From: an uncultured Aquincola sp. | GTDB taxonomy: Bacteria; Pseudomonadota; Gammaproteobacteria; Burkholderiales; Burkholderiaceae | Reading direction: 5' to 3' | Length of the DNA stretch: 59,699 nucleotides | NCBI GenBank assembly: GCA_937883885.1 | Contig: CAKZXL010000515.1 | Location: 1-59,699 of the forward strand | In this document: in pieces, positions 24,257 to 32,617 of the stretch | Numbering within the stretch: the first letter of the stretch is position 1 | How the letters are laid out: every line of letters starts with the position of its first letter | Position numbers and translations under genes: made by a program | The notes under the pieces: model-generated | Seen by the model: the letters and a program-made list of their open reading frames with translations, nothing else | Databases searched by the model: none | What the model was told of the DNA's origin: nothing

Positions 24257-25774
24257 ATGACAACACGTTCGATGACCCCGACCCACTTGGTTCTCGCGCT
24301 GGTCGCCGCAGGCGTGCTGGGCGGTGCGGGTGCGACTTTCGTGTCCGCCACGCATGCCCGCGCGGCCGCTCCGACCGCCACGGCGTTGCCCGGCGCGTCC
24401 ATGATGACGCCGATGGGCGCCACCCCCACCGCCGTCGGCGCGCCCGACTTCTCCCAGATCACCGCGCGCAATGGTGCAGCGGTGGTCAACATCAGCGTCA
24501 GCGGCATGAAGCTCGCCATCAACGACGCCGACGAGGCGCCGGCGGCGCAACGGCGCGGCCCGCAGGGCATCGATCCCAATGACCCGTTCTTCGAATTCTT
24601 CAGGCGCTTCCAGGGTCCCAACGGCGGTCTGCCGGGCCAGCGTGAGATGCCGGTGCGGGGCCAGGGCTCGGGCTTCATCGTCAGCGCCGACGGCCTGATC
24701 CTGACCAACGCCCACGTCGTGCGCGATGCCAGGGATGTGACGGTCAAGCTCACCGACCGCCGCGAGTTCCAGGCCAAGGTACTGGGATCGGACCCGAAGA
24801 CGGACGTGGCAGTGCTCAAGATCGACGCCAAGAACCTGCCCGTGGTGCCAATGGGCAGTTCGGGTGACCTGAAGGTCGGCGAATGGGTGCTGGCCATTGG
24901 CTCGCCCTTCGGCTTCGAGAACAGTGTCAGCGCCGGTGTGGTCAGTGCCAAGGGGCGGTCGCTGCCCGACGACAGCTTCGTGCCCTTCATCCAGACCGAC
25001 GTGGCCGTCAACCCGGGCAACTCGGGCGGTCCGCTGTTCAACACGCGCGGCGAGGTGATCGGCATCAACTCGCAGATCTACAGCCGCACCGGCGGCTACC
25101 AGGGCCTGTCCTTTGCCATCCCGATCGACCTGGCGACCAAGATCAAGGACCAGATCGTCGCCACCGGCAAGGCCAGCCATGCCCGTCTGGGGGTGGCGAT
25201 CCAGGAGGTGAACCAGACGCTGGCCGATTCCTTCAAGCTCGACAAGCCCGAAGGCGCGCTGGTGTCCAATGTCGATGCGGGCGGGCCTGCAGACCAGGCC
25301 GGACTGAAGACCGGCGACGTGATCCGCAAGGTCAACGGCCAGCCGATCATCGCCTCAGGCGACCTGCCGGCCTTGATCGGTCAGTCTGCGCCCGGCGAGA
25401 AGGTGACGCTGGAGGTGTGGCGACAGGGCAAGCGCGAGGAGCTGACGGCCAGGCTGGGTGACGCCAGCGACAAGAAGGCCCAGCTTGCGAAGGCCGACGA
25501 TGCCGCTGGCAAGGGCAAGCTCGGGCTGGCACTGCGCCCGCTGCAGCCGCAAGAAAAGCGAGAGGCCGGCGTGGATGGCCTGCTCATCGAGGATGCGGGC
25601 GGTCCGGCGGCGATGGCCGGCGTGCAGGCGGGCGACGTGCTGATGGCCGTGAACGGCACGCCAGTCAACAGCATTGACCAGGTGCGGCAGGCCGTGGCGA
25701 GGTCCGACAAGTCGGTCGCGCTGCTGATCCAGCGCGACGGCGACAAGATCTTCGTGCCCGTGCGCGTCGGATGA
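24257..25774 (+). CDS. Do-type periplasmic serine protease (DegP/MucD-like)
   Basis: This 505-residue protein has a signal peptide (about residues 1-37), a trypsin-like domain with His153 (TNAHVV), Asp183 (KTDVAVLKI) and Ser256 (GNSGGPL), and two PDZ domains (about 300-395 and 420-500). This is the DegP/MucD layout for degrading misfolded envelope proteins. CCAGGAG precedes the ATG at 24257; the frame is open upstream but unsupported. Box 10 places it in the inferred envelope regulon, which differs from the usual sigma-E or CpxR control of degP. Confidence 0.92.
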   Translation: MTTRSMTPTHLVLALVAAGVLGGAGATFVSATHARAAAPTATALPGASMMTPMGATPTAVGAPDFSQITARNGAAVVNISVSGMKLAINDADEAPAAQRRGPQGIDPNDPFFEFFRRFQGPNGGLPGQREMPVRGQGSGFIVSADGLILTNAHVVRDARDVTVKLTDRREFQAKVLGSDPKTDVAVLKIDAKNLPVVPMGSSGDLKVGEWVLAIGSPFGFENSVSAGVVSAKGRSLPDDSFVPFIQTDVAVNPGNSGGPLFNTRGEVIGINSQIYSRTGGYQGLSFAIPIDLATKIKDQIVATGKASHARLGVAIQEVNQTLADSFKLDKPEGALVSNVDAGGPADQAGLKTGDVIRKVNGQPIIASGDLPALIGQSAPGEKVTLEVWRQGKREELTARLGDASDKKAQLAKADDAAGKGKLGLALRPLQPQEKREAGVDGLLIEDAGGPAAMAGVQAGDVLMAVNGTPVNSIDQVRQAVARSDKSVALLIQRDGDKIFVPVRVG

Positions 25775-25823
25775 TGGGCGCGCCGCTCCTCCTCGCGACG
25801 GCAGGCACTGGCGAGTCGAAATC

Positions 25824-26174
25824 TTGAGCGAGCCAGCCGAGGAGACGCCCAGCCTGCCGCCCGGCCGTTCAGCTCGAACGGCCGGCAATGGCTTGTCGGC
25901 GCACATCCTGCCGACGTCGGCGACGATGATCGGCGTGTGCCTCACGACGCTCTACATCAGTCTGCTCGGGCCGGTGGGCACTCAGCGTGTATTGGTCGAC
26001 AAGCTGATGGCAGTGGACGCGCTGGTGTTCCTGGCCAGTGCCGTGCTGTCGTTCATGTCGATGCGGTCGCGCCGCCATGGAAGCCGCTTCGAGGGTTACG
26101 CCGAAACGGTGTTCATTGCTGGGCTCGGACTGCTCGCTCTCGGGGCGGTCGTGCTGGCGTTCGCCATCAATTGA
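25824..26174 (+). CDS. Small two- to three-helix membrane protein, unknown family
   Basis: This protein of up to 116 residues has hydrophobic segments at about 34-52, 63-80 and 95-115 and a basic loop (MRSRRHGSRFEGYAE) between the last two. The start shown is a TTG at 25824; a later ATG (MIGVCL) is possible. It lies 50 bases after the Do protease and probably shares its transcript. I do not recognise a named family. Confidence 0.6.
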   Translation: MSEPAEETPSLPPGRSARTAGNGLSAHILPTSATMIGVCLTTLYISLLGPVGTQRVLVDKLMAVDALVFLASAVLSFMSMRSRRHGSRFEGYAETVFIAGLGLLALGAVVLAFAIN

Positions 26175-26211
26175 TGCCTGGCAGCGGTTCGGCCGCTGCG
26201 TCGCATGCGCA

Positions 26212-27268
26212 CACCTGATCAGCAAGCTGCCTCAGCCGAGCGGGTCGTCTTGATAGGGCGTGGAGCAGTTTGAAAGGCGTCCCGAGCCAGCCGGATCAGG
26301 ATGGATCTCAGCCTGTAGCGGCAATTGAAGAGGTACTGGACCTGCCCGAGGTAGCGCTGGCCGTACTTCTTGAAGGCGAAGGCGTGGTACGTGCCTGACA
26401 GGGAGGTCTTGATGTTGCCGAGCGCCGTGTTCACGGCCTGGAAGGACGGGTGCTTGGCACTGGACGCACCGCCACTGGTGATGTGGTGCTCGTGCAGGAT
26501 GCCGGTGCCATGAACGGCCGTGAAGCAGCCCAGCCCATCGGAGACCAGGGTCGCCGGCGCCGCCAGCGACTTCTCGGCGAAGGCCTGGATCGACTCCTTG
26601 GTGAAGGGACGCTGAGACAGGCACATCACGACCGGCTTGGCGTCCTCCGTCGTCTGCACCGCTGCCACGAAGGGAACCTTGTTCGGCGAGCCCCGGCCCG
26701 CCTTGCCTCCGCGGACCTCGCCCCCCAGGTAGGCGTCGTCGATCTCGACGCGGCCGGTGAGTTGCCGCTGAGCCTCCCGCAGCACCATGACCTGCATGAT
26801 CTTGTGCTTCAGCAGCCACGCCGTCGGGTAGGACACCCCCAGATGCCGCTTAAGCTCCAGCGCCGAGACGTTGTTCTTGGCCTGCGTCATCAGGTGCATG
26901 GCCAAGAACCAGCGCGGCAGCGGCAGCTTGCTGGACTCGAAGATCGTGCCGCTGACCAGGCTGCACTGGTAGCGGCAGCTGCTGCACTGGAAGTACAGGC
27001 GGTCGTGCCGCCGGAACTCGCTCTGCCCGGTCTGCTCGCAGCGCGGACAGACGAACCCGCTCGGCCAGCGCCAAGCCCGAACCCGCTCCTCACACTGTTG
27101 CACCGAGCCGAATCGATCGAAGACCTCCGGCATCGACAGCCCCTTCTGGTACTGAACCCTGTTCTGCGCCATGACCGACCTCCTGTGTGGATGGCGCATG
27201 CTCGCTGTCGGGTAGCTCAATGGGTGAGCCTGCTACTCGGTAGGCTGAGTCATCTTGCTGGTCAGGTG
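26212..27268 (-). mobile_element. IS1595-family insertion sequence
   Basis: This element of about 1057 bp is bounded by 26-bp imperfect inverted repeats (26212-26237 and 27243-27268, three mismatches) and encodes one transposase. The transposase stop lies inside the left repeat. I could not find matching direct repeats at the borders, so the ends may be a few bases off or the target duplication has decayed. It separates the envelope region from the metal island. Confidence 0.82.
26219..27172 (-). CDS. IS1595-family transposase
   Basis: This 317-residue transposase has an N-terminal zinc ribbon (CPRCEQ and CSSCRY) and a DDE-type core with VEIDDAYLGGEVRGG, VSDGLGCF and HHITSGG, as in IS1595/ISXO2-like enzymes. 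The start at 27172 (MAQNRVQYQKG) is chosen because AGGAGG lies at ideal spacing; the frame extends 16 codons further up. No interruption is seen, so it may be active. Confidence 0.9.
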   Translation of the reverse strand: MAQNRVQYQKGLSMPEVFDRFGSVQQCEERVRAWRWPSGFVCPRCEQTGQSEFRRHDRLYFQCSSCRYQCSLVSGTIFESSKLPLPRWFLAMHLMTQAKNNVSALELKRHLGVSYPTAWLLKHKIMQVMVLREAQRQLTGRVEIDDAYLGGEVRGGKAGRGSPNKVPFVAAVQTTEDAKPVVMCLSQRPFTKESIQAFAEKSLAAPATLVSDGLGCFTAVHGTGILHEHHITSGGASSAKHPSFQAVNTALGNIKTSLSGTYHAFAFKKYGQRYLGQVQYLFNCRYRLRSILIRLARDAFQTAPRPIKTTRSAEAAC

Positions 27269-27350
27269 GGCGCTTCGCATCGATCGCGAGAAGACCTTCT
27301 AGAGCCTCGTCGGCAAGCAGCTTCACCGCGATCGAGCAGCCCGACTCGGT

Positions 27351-28406
27351 TCAATGCCGATGCGCGTGATGCGCATCCGGCACGTGGGGATGGGCGTGCC
27401 GCGCCGGCTCGTGCCAATGCCGGTGACTGTGCTCGCCGACCGGCGTCACGTCGTGCACATGGTCGTGATGCCCGTCGTCGTGGCGGTGGGCGTGTTCGTG
27501 CTCCAGCGCCTCGTGCTCGTGTTCGTGGCCGTGTGACTCGGCCAGGTGCAGCACCACGCCAACCAGCATCAGAACGCTGCCCAGCACCATCAGTCCGCTC
27601 GCCGAACGGTCGCCCAGCGCCACCGCGAACGCCGCGCCGATGAAGGGCGCGAACGCGAACACCGAACCCGTGCGAGCGGCGCCAAAGGCGCGCTGTGCCA
27701 GCAGGTAGAACCGCAGGCTCAGGCCGTAACCGGTGGCGCCGATGGCGAACAACGCCAGCGCGGCGATCGCCGAAGGCAGCGGCTCGCCAAAGACCAATGC
27801 CAGCGCACCCGTGGCTGTCGCCCCTAGCAGCGACTTGGCCATTACCACCTGTCCGGGGTCGCGTTCCGCGAGTGCGCGCGACAGCGTGTTGTCCACGCCC
27901 CAGGCCGCGGTGGCCAGCAGCACGGCCAGCAGGCCCCACAGCTGCGCGCCGCCCGTGCGTCCCTGTTCCAGCACCAGCACCATCCCGCCTGCCAGCAGCA
28001 GGGCCATCGCCGTCCAGACGCGGCCGTCCATGGTCTCGCGGTACAGACGCCATGCCAGCACGGCGGTGAAGAGGGCTTCGAGCGTGAGCATCAGTGACGC
28101 ACTCGTGCCGCTCGTGTTCTGCAGGCCCCAGGCCAGCGCGACCGGGCCGATGGCGGCGCCGAACGCGGCCATCGCCAGCAGGCGGGCCAGATCGCTTCGC
28201 TGCAGCCGCGCTTCGCGTTCGATGCGCTGGCGCGACAACAGGCCGACGGCAGCGGCCCCGGCGTAGAGCAGTGCCGCCGTGCTGAATGCCCCGAGCCCGA
28301 CACCGAACTGCTGCACCAGCGGCGTGCTGACGCCGAACAGTGCTGCGGCCAGCAGGGCAAGCAGCCCACCCCTGAGGGCGGGCAAGGTGGTTGACATTCG
28401 GTTCAT
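27351..28406 (-). CDS. EamA/DMT-family transporter with a long His-rich tail
   Basis: This 351-residue protein has ten hydrophobic segments forming two EamA repeats (about residues 8-140 and 155-285). A cytoplasmic or periplasmic tail of about 65 residues follows, with roughly 24 His and many Asp/Glu. The tail looks like a metal-binding extension. The protein ends the long minus-strand metal operon (P-type ATPase, lipoprotein, this gene), so metal export or metal-responsive transport is a reasonable inference. Most EamA proteins move small organic molecules, so the tail is what makes this one notable. Confidence 0.8.
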   Translation of the reverse strand: MNRMSTTLPALRGGLLALLAAALFGVSTPLVQQFGVGLGAFSTAALLYAGAAAVGLLSRQRIEREARLQRSDLARLLAMAAFGAAIGPVALAWGLQNTSGTSASLMLTLEALFTAVLAWRLYRETMDGRVWTAMALLLAGGMVLVLEQGRTGGAQLWGLLAVLLATAAWGVDNTLSRALAERDPGQVVMAKSLLGATATGALALVFGEPLPSAIAALALFAIGATGYGLSLRFYLLAQRAFGAARTGSVFAFAPFIGAAFAVALGDRSASGLMVLGSVLMLVGVVLHLAESHGHEHEHEALEHEHAHRHDDGHHDHVHDVTPVGEHSHRHWHEPARHAHPHVPDAHHAHRH

Positions 28407-28513
28407 GGCTTGAACATCATCAGGCAGGACAGCTTGTGCGGTCTCACGCCGGGACCGCCGGGCTACGGCTCAGATGACGTGCTCGATGGCGGTGTGTTGT
28501 TTTCGGACCGAGT

Positions 28514-29050
28514 TCAGCGAACCGTCACGTCGGCGACGAGACGGGATTTCAGGGCGCGTTCGCGGATCGATGCCTCGGGTTCAGCGGCCCACTCGTAGGA
28601 ACTCTTCCAGGACCAGACGGTGCCGTCGATCCTCACGAAACGCACGTCACCCGCCTTGCCCTCCACGGTGATGGACTGGCGCTTGCCCTCGAACTCGAAG
28701 GCGATCACATGCGCGCCGGGCTTGAACTTCAGGCGGATCATCGTGTTGGGCAGGGTTTCGACACCCGGACCACCATCCGAATAGACCTTCACGAAGTTGC
28801 GGCCGTCGGCCCAGTTGCGGCGCACCACAAACACCGTCAAGGCGCTGGGATCGGGGGCGAAGCGTTTTGCGTCGGCATCCGCATTCAGACTGGGGACTGG
28901 CGCGCTGGTGCACGCGATGGTCCTGCCTTTGTTGGTCTTGTAGCAGTGCGGGATTTCGGCCGCCGGATTTGGCGGCGGCGGAGTGGCGCAGCCAGCCAGC
29001 AGCGCGGCGCCCGCGACGAGAGCGAACAGGTGGGGACGAATCGACTTCAT
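28514..29050 (-). CDS. Putative lipoprotein, DUF2846-like
   Basis: This 178-residue protein has a lipoprotein signal with lipobox LLAGC. The mature part contains FVVRRNWADGRNFVKVYSDGG and LKFKPGAHVIAFEFEG, a beta-rich pattern like small DUF2846-type lipoproteins. The start at 29050 has GGAGACACC upstream; the frame runs 24 codons further without support. It follows the P-type ATPase by 61 bases in the same operon. The role in metal handling is unknown. Confidence 0.7.
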   Translation of the reverse strand: MKSIRPHLFALVAGAALLAGCATPPPPNPAAEIPHCYKTNKGRTIACTSAPVPSLNADADAKRFAPDPSALTVFVVRRNWADGRNFVKVYSDGGPGVETLPNTMIRLKFKPGAHVIAFEFEGKRQSITVEGKAGDVRFVRIDGTVWSWKSSYEWAAEPEASIRERALKSRLVADVTVR

Positions 29051-29111
29051 GAAGGTGTCTCCGAGCTTGGAAATGAAAGAGATCAGCGCTTGAGAGGTGG
29101 TTTGCCGCGGC

Positions 29112-31046
29112 TCACGTGGCACCCGGGATACGCACCCGCAGCAGCTTCACCGAGTTGACGAAAACCAGCACATCGGGTCCGAGGTGGATGATCGCGGCCT
29201 CGATCGGCCCGATCCAACCCATCAGTGCGGCGGCAATGCCCAGCACATGCACCACGCCCACGCCGACGAACAGGTTCTCCTGAACCGTGCGGTAGGCGCG
29301 GCGGGCGATGGCGCGGGCGGCCCCGATCTTGGCCAGGTCGTCGGTCATCAGTGCCACATCGGCGGCCTCCAGCGCCGCCTGCGTGCCGCCACCGCCCATG
29401 GCGATGCCGACGTCGGCCCGCGCCAGCGCCGGCGCGTCGTTGATGCCGTCGCCGACCATGGCCACGCGGTGGCCCTGCTTCTGCAATTCGGCGATGACAC
29501 CCACCTTGCCCTCGGGCAGCAGCTCGGCGTGCACTTCGTCGATGCCCAGTTGCTGAGCGACCGCGTGCGCAGTAGCGGCGTTGTCGCCGGTGAGCATCAC
29601 CGTGCGCTTGACGCCGGTGGCCTTCAACGCCACCAGCGCCTCGCGCGCCCCCGGGCGCACCGCGTCCGCGATGTACACGATGCCGGCAAAGCGGCCGTCC
29701 ACGGCCACGTGCACCGGCGTGCTGCTGCCGATGCCCGCGGCGTCCGCCGCTGCCGTGGCCCCCGTGGCCAGCGTGGATGAAGGCAGCGCGACGCCGGCCT
29801 CGCTCAGCAGCGCCGGATTGCCGACCAGTACCGCACGGCCTTCCACCGTCGCCTTCACCCCGCGCGCCTGGATCTGTTCGTACTGCTGCGGCTCGGGCAC
29901 CTCGATGCCGAGTGCCGCCGCATGCGCCATGACGGCTTGCGCCAGCGGGTGCGCCGAGCGCCGGTCGGCAGCGGCAGCCAGCCGCATCAGCTGGCGTTCG
30001 TCGATGGCGGCGTCCTGCGTCGAGACGCTCACCACGGCAGGCCGGTTGGCGGTCAGCGTGCCGGTCTTGTCGAATACCACCACGTCGACCTTGGCCAGCA
30101 GTTCCAGGTACAGCCCGCCCTTGATGAGGATGCCATTGCGCGCCGCGCGTGCCACCGCAGCGATCATCACCAGCGGCGTGGCCAATCCGAGTTCGGCCGG
30201 CGAGGTGAAGATCAGCAGCGTGACGACGGTCCGGATGTCGCGCGTGACCAGCCAGACCCCCACCAGGAACACGAGCACCACCGGGATCAACCAGGCAGCG
30301 ACGCGGTCGGCCAGTTTCTGTACCGGCGCCTGATGCGCCTCGGCGTCTTCGACGAGGGTGATGATGCGTGCGAACATCGTGTCGGCGCCGAGCTTGTCGG
30401 TGCGCACGTCGAGCGCGCCGCTGGCCAGCACCGTGCCGGCGAAGACGGTCGAGCCGGTCTGCTTGTCCTTGGGCAGGCTCTCGCCCGTGATCGAGGCTTC
30501 GTTGACCGCGCCCTGGCCGCTGAGCACGCTGCCGTCGACAGGCACCTTTTCTCCCGCGCGCACCAGCACCACGTCGCCCACACGCAGCTCCGCTACCGGC
30601 ACGCTGCGTTCGCCGACCTCGCCATCTTTGCCGCGCACCAGCGCGACCTGCGGTACCGAACCGATCAGCGACTTGATCGAGGCGCGCGCGCGGTCCGTGT
30701 TGAGCTCGGCGATGAACTCAGCGATCAGGATGATGACCATCAGCACCGCACCGGCCACCGTCTCACCGCCAAGCATCGCCACCAGCGTGGCGATGGTGAC
30801 GAAGATCTCGGTGCCGATCTTGCGTTCGCGCACCAGATCGAGCAGGCCGGTCTTCACCAGCGGATACAGGCCAATGGCCACGGCCGCCCAAAGTACTTCG
30901 ATGGGCACGGCCTGCCGCCAATACAGCAAGGCGGCGAGGCCGGTGAGCAGGATGCGACCGACTTCGATCCAGCGCTCGCGCGTCATCAGCGCGCCCCAGC
31001 CCGATTCAGCGGCGGCAGGTCGGGCGGGGGCGGGCGTCGCGGTCAT
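29112..31046 (-). CDS. P1B-type heavy-metal ATPase with SPA in place of CPC/SPC
   Basis: This 644-residue P-type ATPase has no N-terminal HMA domain. It shows TGES (actuator), the phosphorylation motif DKTGTLT, an HP motif in RSAHPLA, MLTGDN and GDGINDAPAL. The metal-site helix reads FTSPAELGLATPLV, where P1B ATPases normally have CPC, SPC, CPH or TPC, so the usual Cys is Ala. The architecture is otherwise nearest to P1B-4-type pumps. It follows the outer-membrane factor of the first RND set by 30 bases. The metal is not predictable and activity could be altered. Confidence 0.85.
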   Translation of the reverse strand: MTATPAPARPAAAESGWGALMTRERWIEVGRILLTGLAALLYWRQAVPIEVLWAAVAIGLYPLVKTGLLDLVRERKIGTEIFVTIATLVAMLGGETVAGAVLMVIILIAEFIAELNTDRARASIKSLIGSVPQVALVRGKDGEVGERSVPVAELRVGDVVLVRAGEKVPVDGSVLSGQGAVNEASITGESLPKDKQTGSTVFAGTVLASGALDVRTDKLGADTMFARIITLVEDAEAHQAPVQKLADRVAAWLIPVVLVFLVGVWLVTRDIRTVVTLLIFTSPAELGLATPLVMIAAVARAARNGILIKGGLYLELLAKVDVVVFDKTGTLTANRPAVVSVSTQDAAIDERQLMRLAAAADRRSAHPLAQAVMAHAAALGIEVPEPQQYEQIQARGVKATVEGRAVLVGNPALLSEAGVALPSSTLATGATAAADAAGIGSSTPVHVAVDGRFAGIVYIADAVRPGAREALVALKATGVKRTVMLTGDNAATAHAVAQQLGIDEVHAELLPEGKVGVIAELQKQGHRVAMVGDGINDAPALARADVGIAMGGGGTQAALEAADVALMTDDLAKIGAARAIARRAYRTVQENLFVGVGVVHVLGIAAALMGWIGPIEAAIIHLGPDVLVFVNSVKLLRVRIPGAT

Positions 31047-31076
31047 GCGCGGGCTTTCGCAGCGGGACGTCGGCTA

Positions 31077-32318
31077 TCAGTCATTGGCGTGATTCCAGAT
31101 CAGGTGGGCGTCGATCAGCAGGCGATAGTTCCAGCGCAGCGCGTCGGCGCGCGCTTCGCCGGCGGCGCGCAACGCCTCCAGCGACTGGCGGCGCACGAGC
31201 AGCAGCGACTGCAGGTCCACCTCGCCCAGGGTGTAGGCGCGCTGGGTCAGGCGCGCGCTCTCGCGTGCCGCCTCGGCGCCGCGTTCAGCGATGCGCCAGC
31301 GCTCGAGGCCGCCCACGGCGTCGGCATGCGTCTCGGCGATCTCGATCTCGATGCCCTGGCGCGCGCGGTCCAGCGCCGCGCGTGCGACTTCGGCCTCTTG
31401 CAGTGACTGCTGCAGGCGTCGCTCACGCACCGTCCCGCCGAACGGGATGCTGACGCTGATGCCGATCACCCGCTCGTTGCGAAAGGCCTCGCTGGATGTG
31501 AACACGCCCACAGTCGGGTCCGGCACCTTGTCGGCGCGGGTCCGCGACGCGGTGAGCTCGGCTCGGCGCACCAGCCCTTCGGCCGTTTTCAGCGGGTCGG
31601 CCTCGGCGACGATGCGCTCGCGCCAGCGGGCCTCCGGCCACATCGGCTCGGCCGGGTCGGAGAGTGCGGCAGGCGCCAGCGTGGCCTCGGGGAAGCGCAG
31701 CTTCAGCTTCGCACCTGCCTTGGCCAAGGTGGAGTCGGCCTGGCTGGCCTGGCGCCGCACCTCGGCCAGGTCGGACTGCGCAATGCTGAGGTCCAGCGCG
31801 GATGCATCGCCCGCGCGCTTGCGCTTGTCGACCGCAGCCAGGTTGGTCTCGGCAAACGAGAGCTGCTCCTTCAGCAGCGCCTGCGCGCTGTGGGCCTCCA
31901 GCCAGTTCAGCCACAGGTCGGACAGCGCGCGTGCCGCCTCGTGCCGTGCCTCGCTGACGCGGGCGCGTGCGATCTCGATGTCGACTTCGCCCAGTTGGCG
32001 GTCGAGCCCGGCCTTGCCGCCGATGCGGATGCCACGCTCCACGCCCACCGACCACTCGGTGGTGTTGCCGACGCCGCCCACGTTGCGCCGCTGCGTGCTG
32101 GCATTGGCCGTCCATTCATGGGGCCCGGCTGCCAGAACGGCTGCGCCGTGGCCAGCTGCATCCAATGCGCGCCGCGCCTCGACGACGGCCGGGTCCTTGT
32201 CGATCCAGGCCTGTGCCTGCACCGTCGGTGGCAGGTCCTTGGGCGTCGCCACCTCCTGCGCCGCGGCCAGGCCAGCGATCAGCAGTGCACCGATCCCCGC
32301 CAGTACAAATCGCTTCAT
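31077..32318 (-). CDS. Outer-membrane factor of RND set 1 (CzcC-like, TolC superfamily)
   Basis: This 413-residue protein has a signal peptide ending near residue 20 (GLAAAQE). It has the two long coiled-coil repeats of TolC-type efflux proteins: ARARVSEARHEAARAL and a second around VARAALDRARQGIEIEIAE. It forms the outer-membrane channel of a tripartite metal efflux complex. Its start overlaps the stop of the DUF3240 gene (ATGA). Unusually for czcCBA order, it comes after the pump gene rather than before the fusion protein. Confidence 0.88.
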   Translation of the reverse strand: MKRFVLAGIGALLIAGLAAAQEVATPKDLPPTVQAQAWIDKDPAVVEARRALDAAGHGAAVLAAGPHEWTANASTQRRNVGGVGNTTEWSVGVERGIRIGGKAGLDRQLGEVDIEIARARVSEARHEAARALSDLWLNWLEAHSAQALLKEQLSFAETNLAAVDKRKRAGDASALDLSIAQSDLAEVRRQASQADSTLAKAGAKLKLRFPEATLAPAALSDPAEPMWPEARWRERIVAEADPLKTAEGLVRRAELTASRTRADKVPDPTVGVFTSSEAFRNERVIGISVSIPFGGTVRERRLQQSLQEAEVARAALDRARQGIEIEIAETHADAVGGLERWRIAERGAEAARESARLTQRAYTLGEVDLQSLLLVRRQSLEALRAAGEARADALRWNYRLLIDAHLIWNHAND

Positions 32319-32617
32319 GTGAACTCCCCGTCAAAGGCCAGCGGTGTGGCCCAGTAGCGCACGCCCGTGCCGGCGAAGTCGCGTTGCAGCAACTGGCGCA
32401 GTTGCCCGAGCTCATCGTTTGTCAGCAGCACATTGACCTGCATCGCACGGCTGCGGCCCATCACCTGTTCGGTGGCGCTGAGCCGCTGCTGTCCACTGCC
32501 GTGGCTGTGGGTGGGCGTGCTGGTGAAGACTTCGCTGCCGGCGTTGGCCAGCAGCACATCGAGCAGCTTCTCCTCAACCGTAGGAGGGCATATCAGGGTC
32601 AGGCAAAAGTCAGCCAT
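32315..32617 (-). CDS. DUF3240-family protein (PII-like, RND operon)
   Basis: This 100-residue protein has the DUF3240 pattern: LTLICPPTVEEKLLDVLLA at the start and NDELGQLRQLLQRDFAGTGVRYW at the end, with a HSHGSG loop between. Members are small ferredoxin-like-fold proteins encoded next to CusA/CzcA pumps and thought to be metal-linked regulators. It overlaps the pump stop by 8 bases and the outer-membrane factor start, so expression is coupled to both. Confidence 0.85.
   Translation of the reverse strand: MADFCLTLICPPTVEEKLLDVLLANAGSEVFTSTPTHSHGSGQQRLSATEQVMGRSRAMQVNVLLTNDELGQLRQLLQRDFAGTGVRYWATPLAFDGEFT

Noticed and set aside
26204..27276. Direct repeats flanking the IS1595 element
   Set aside because: The eight bases outside the inverted repeats (CATGCGCA and GGCGCTTC) do not match, so no target duplication is claimed.
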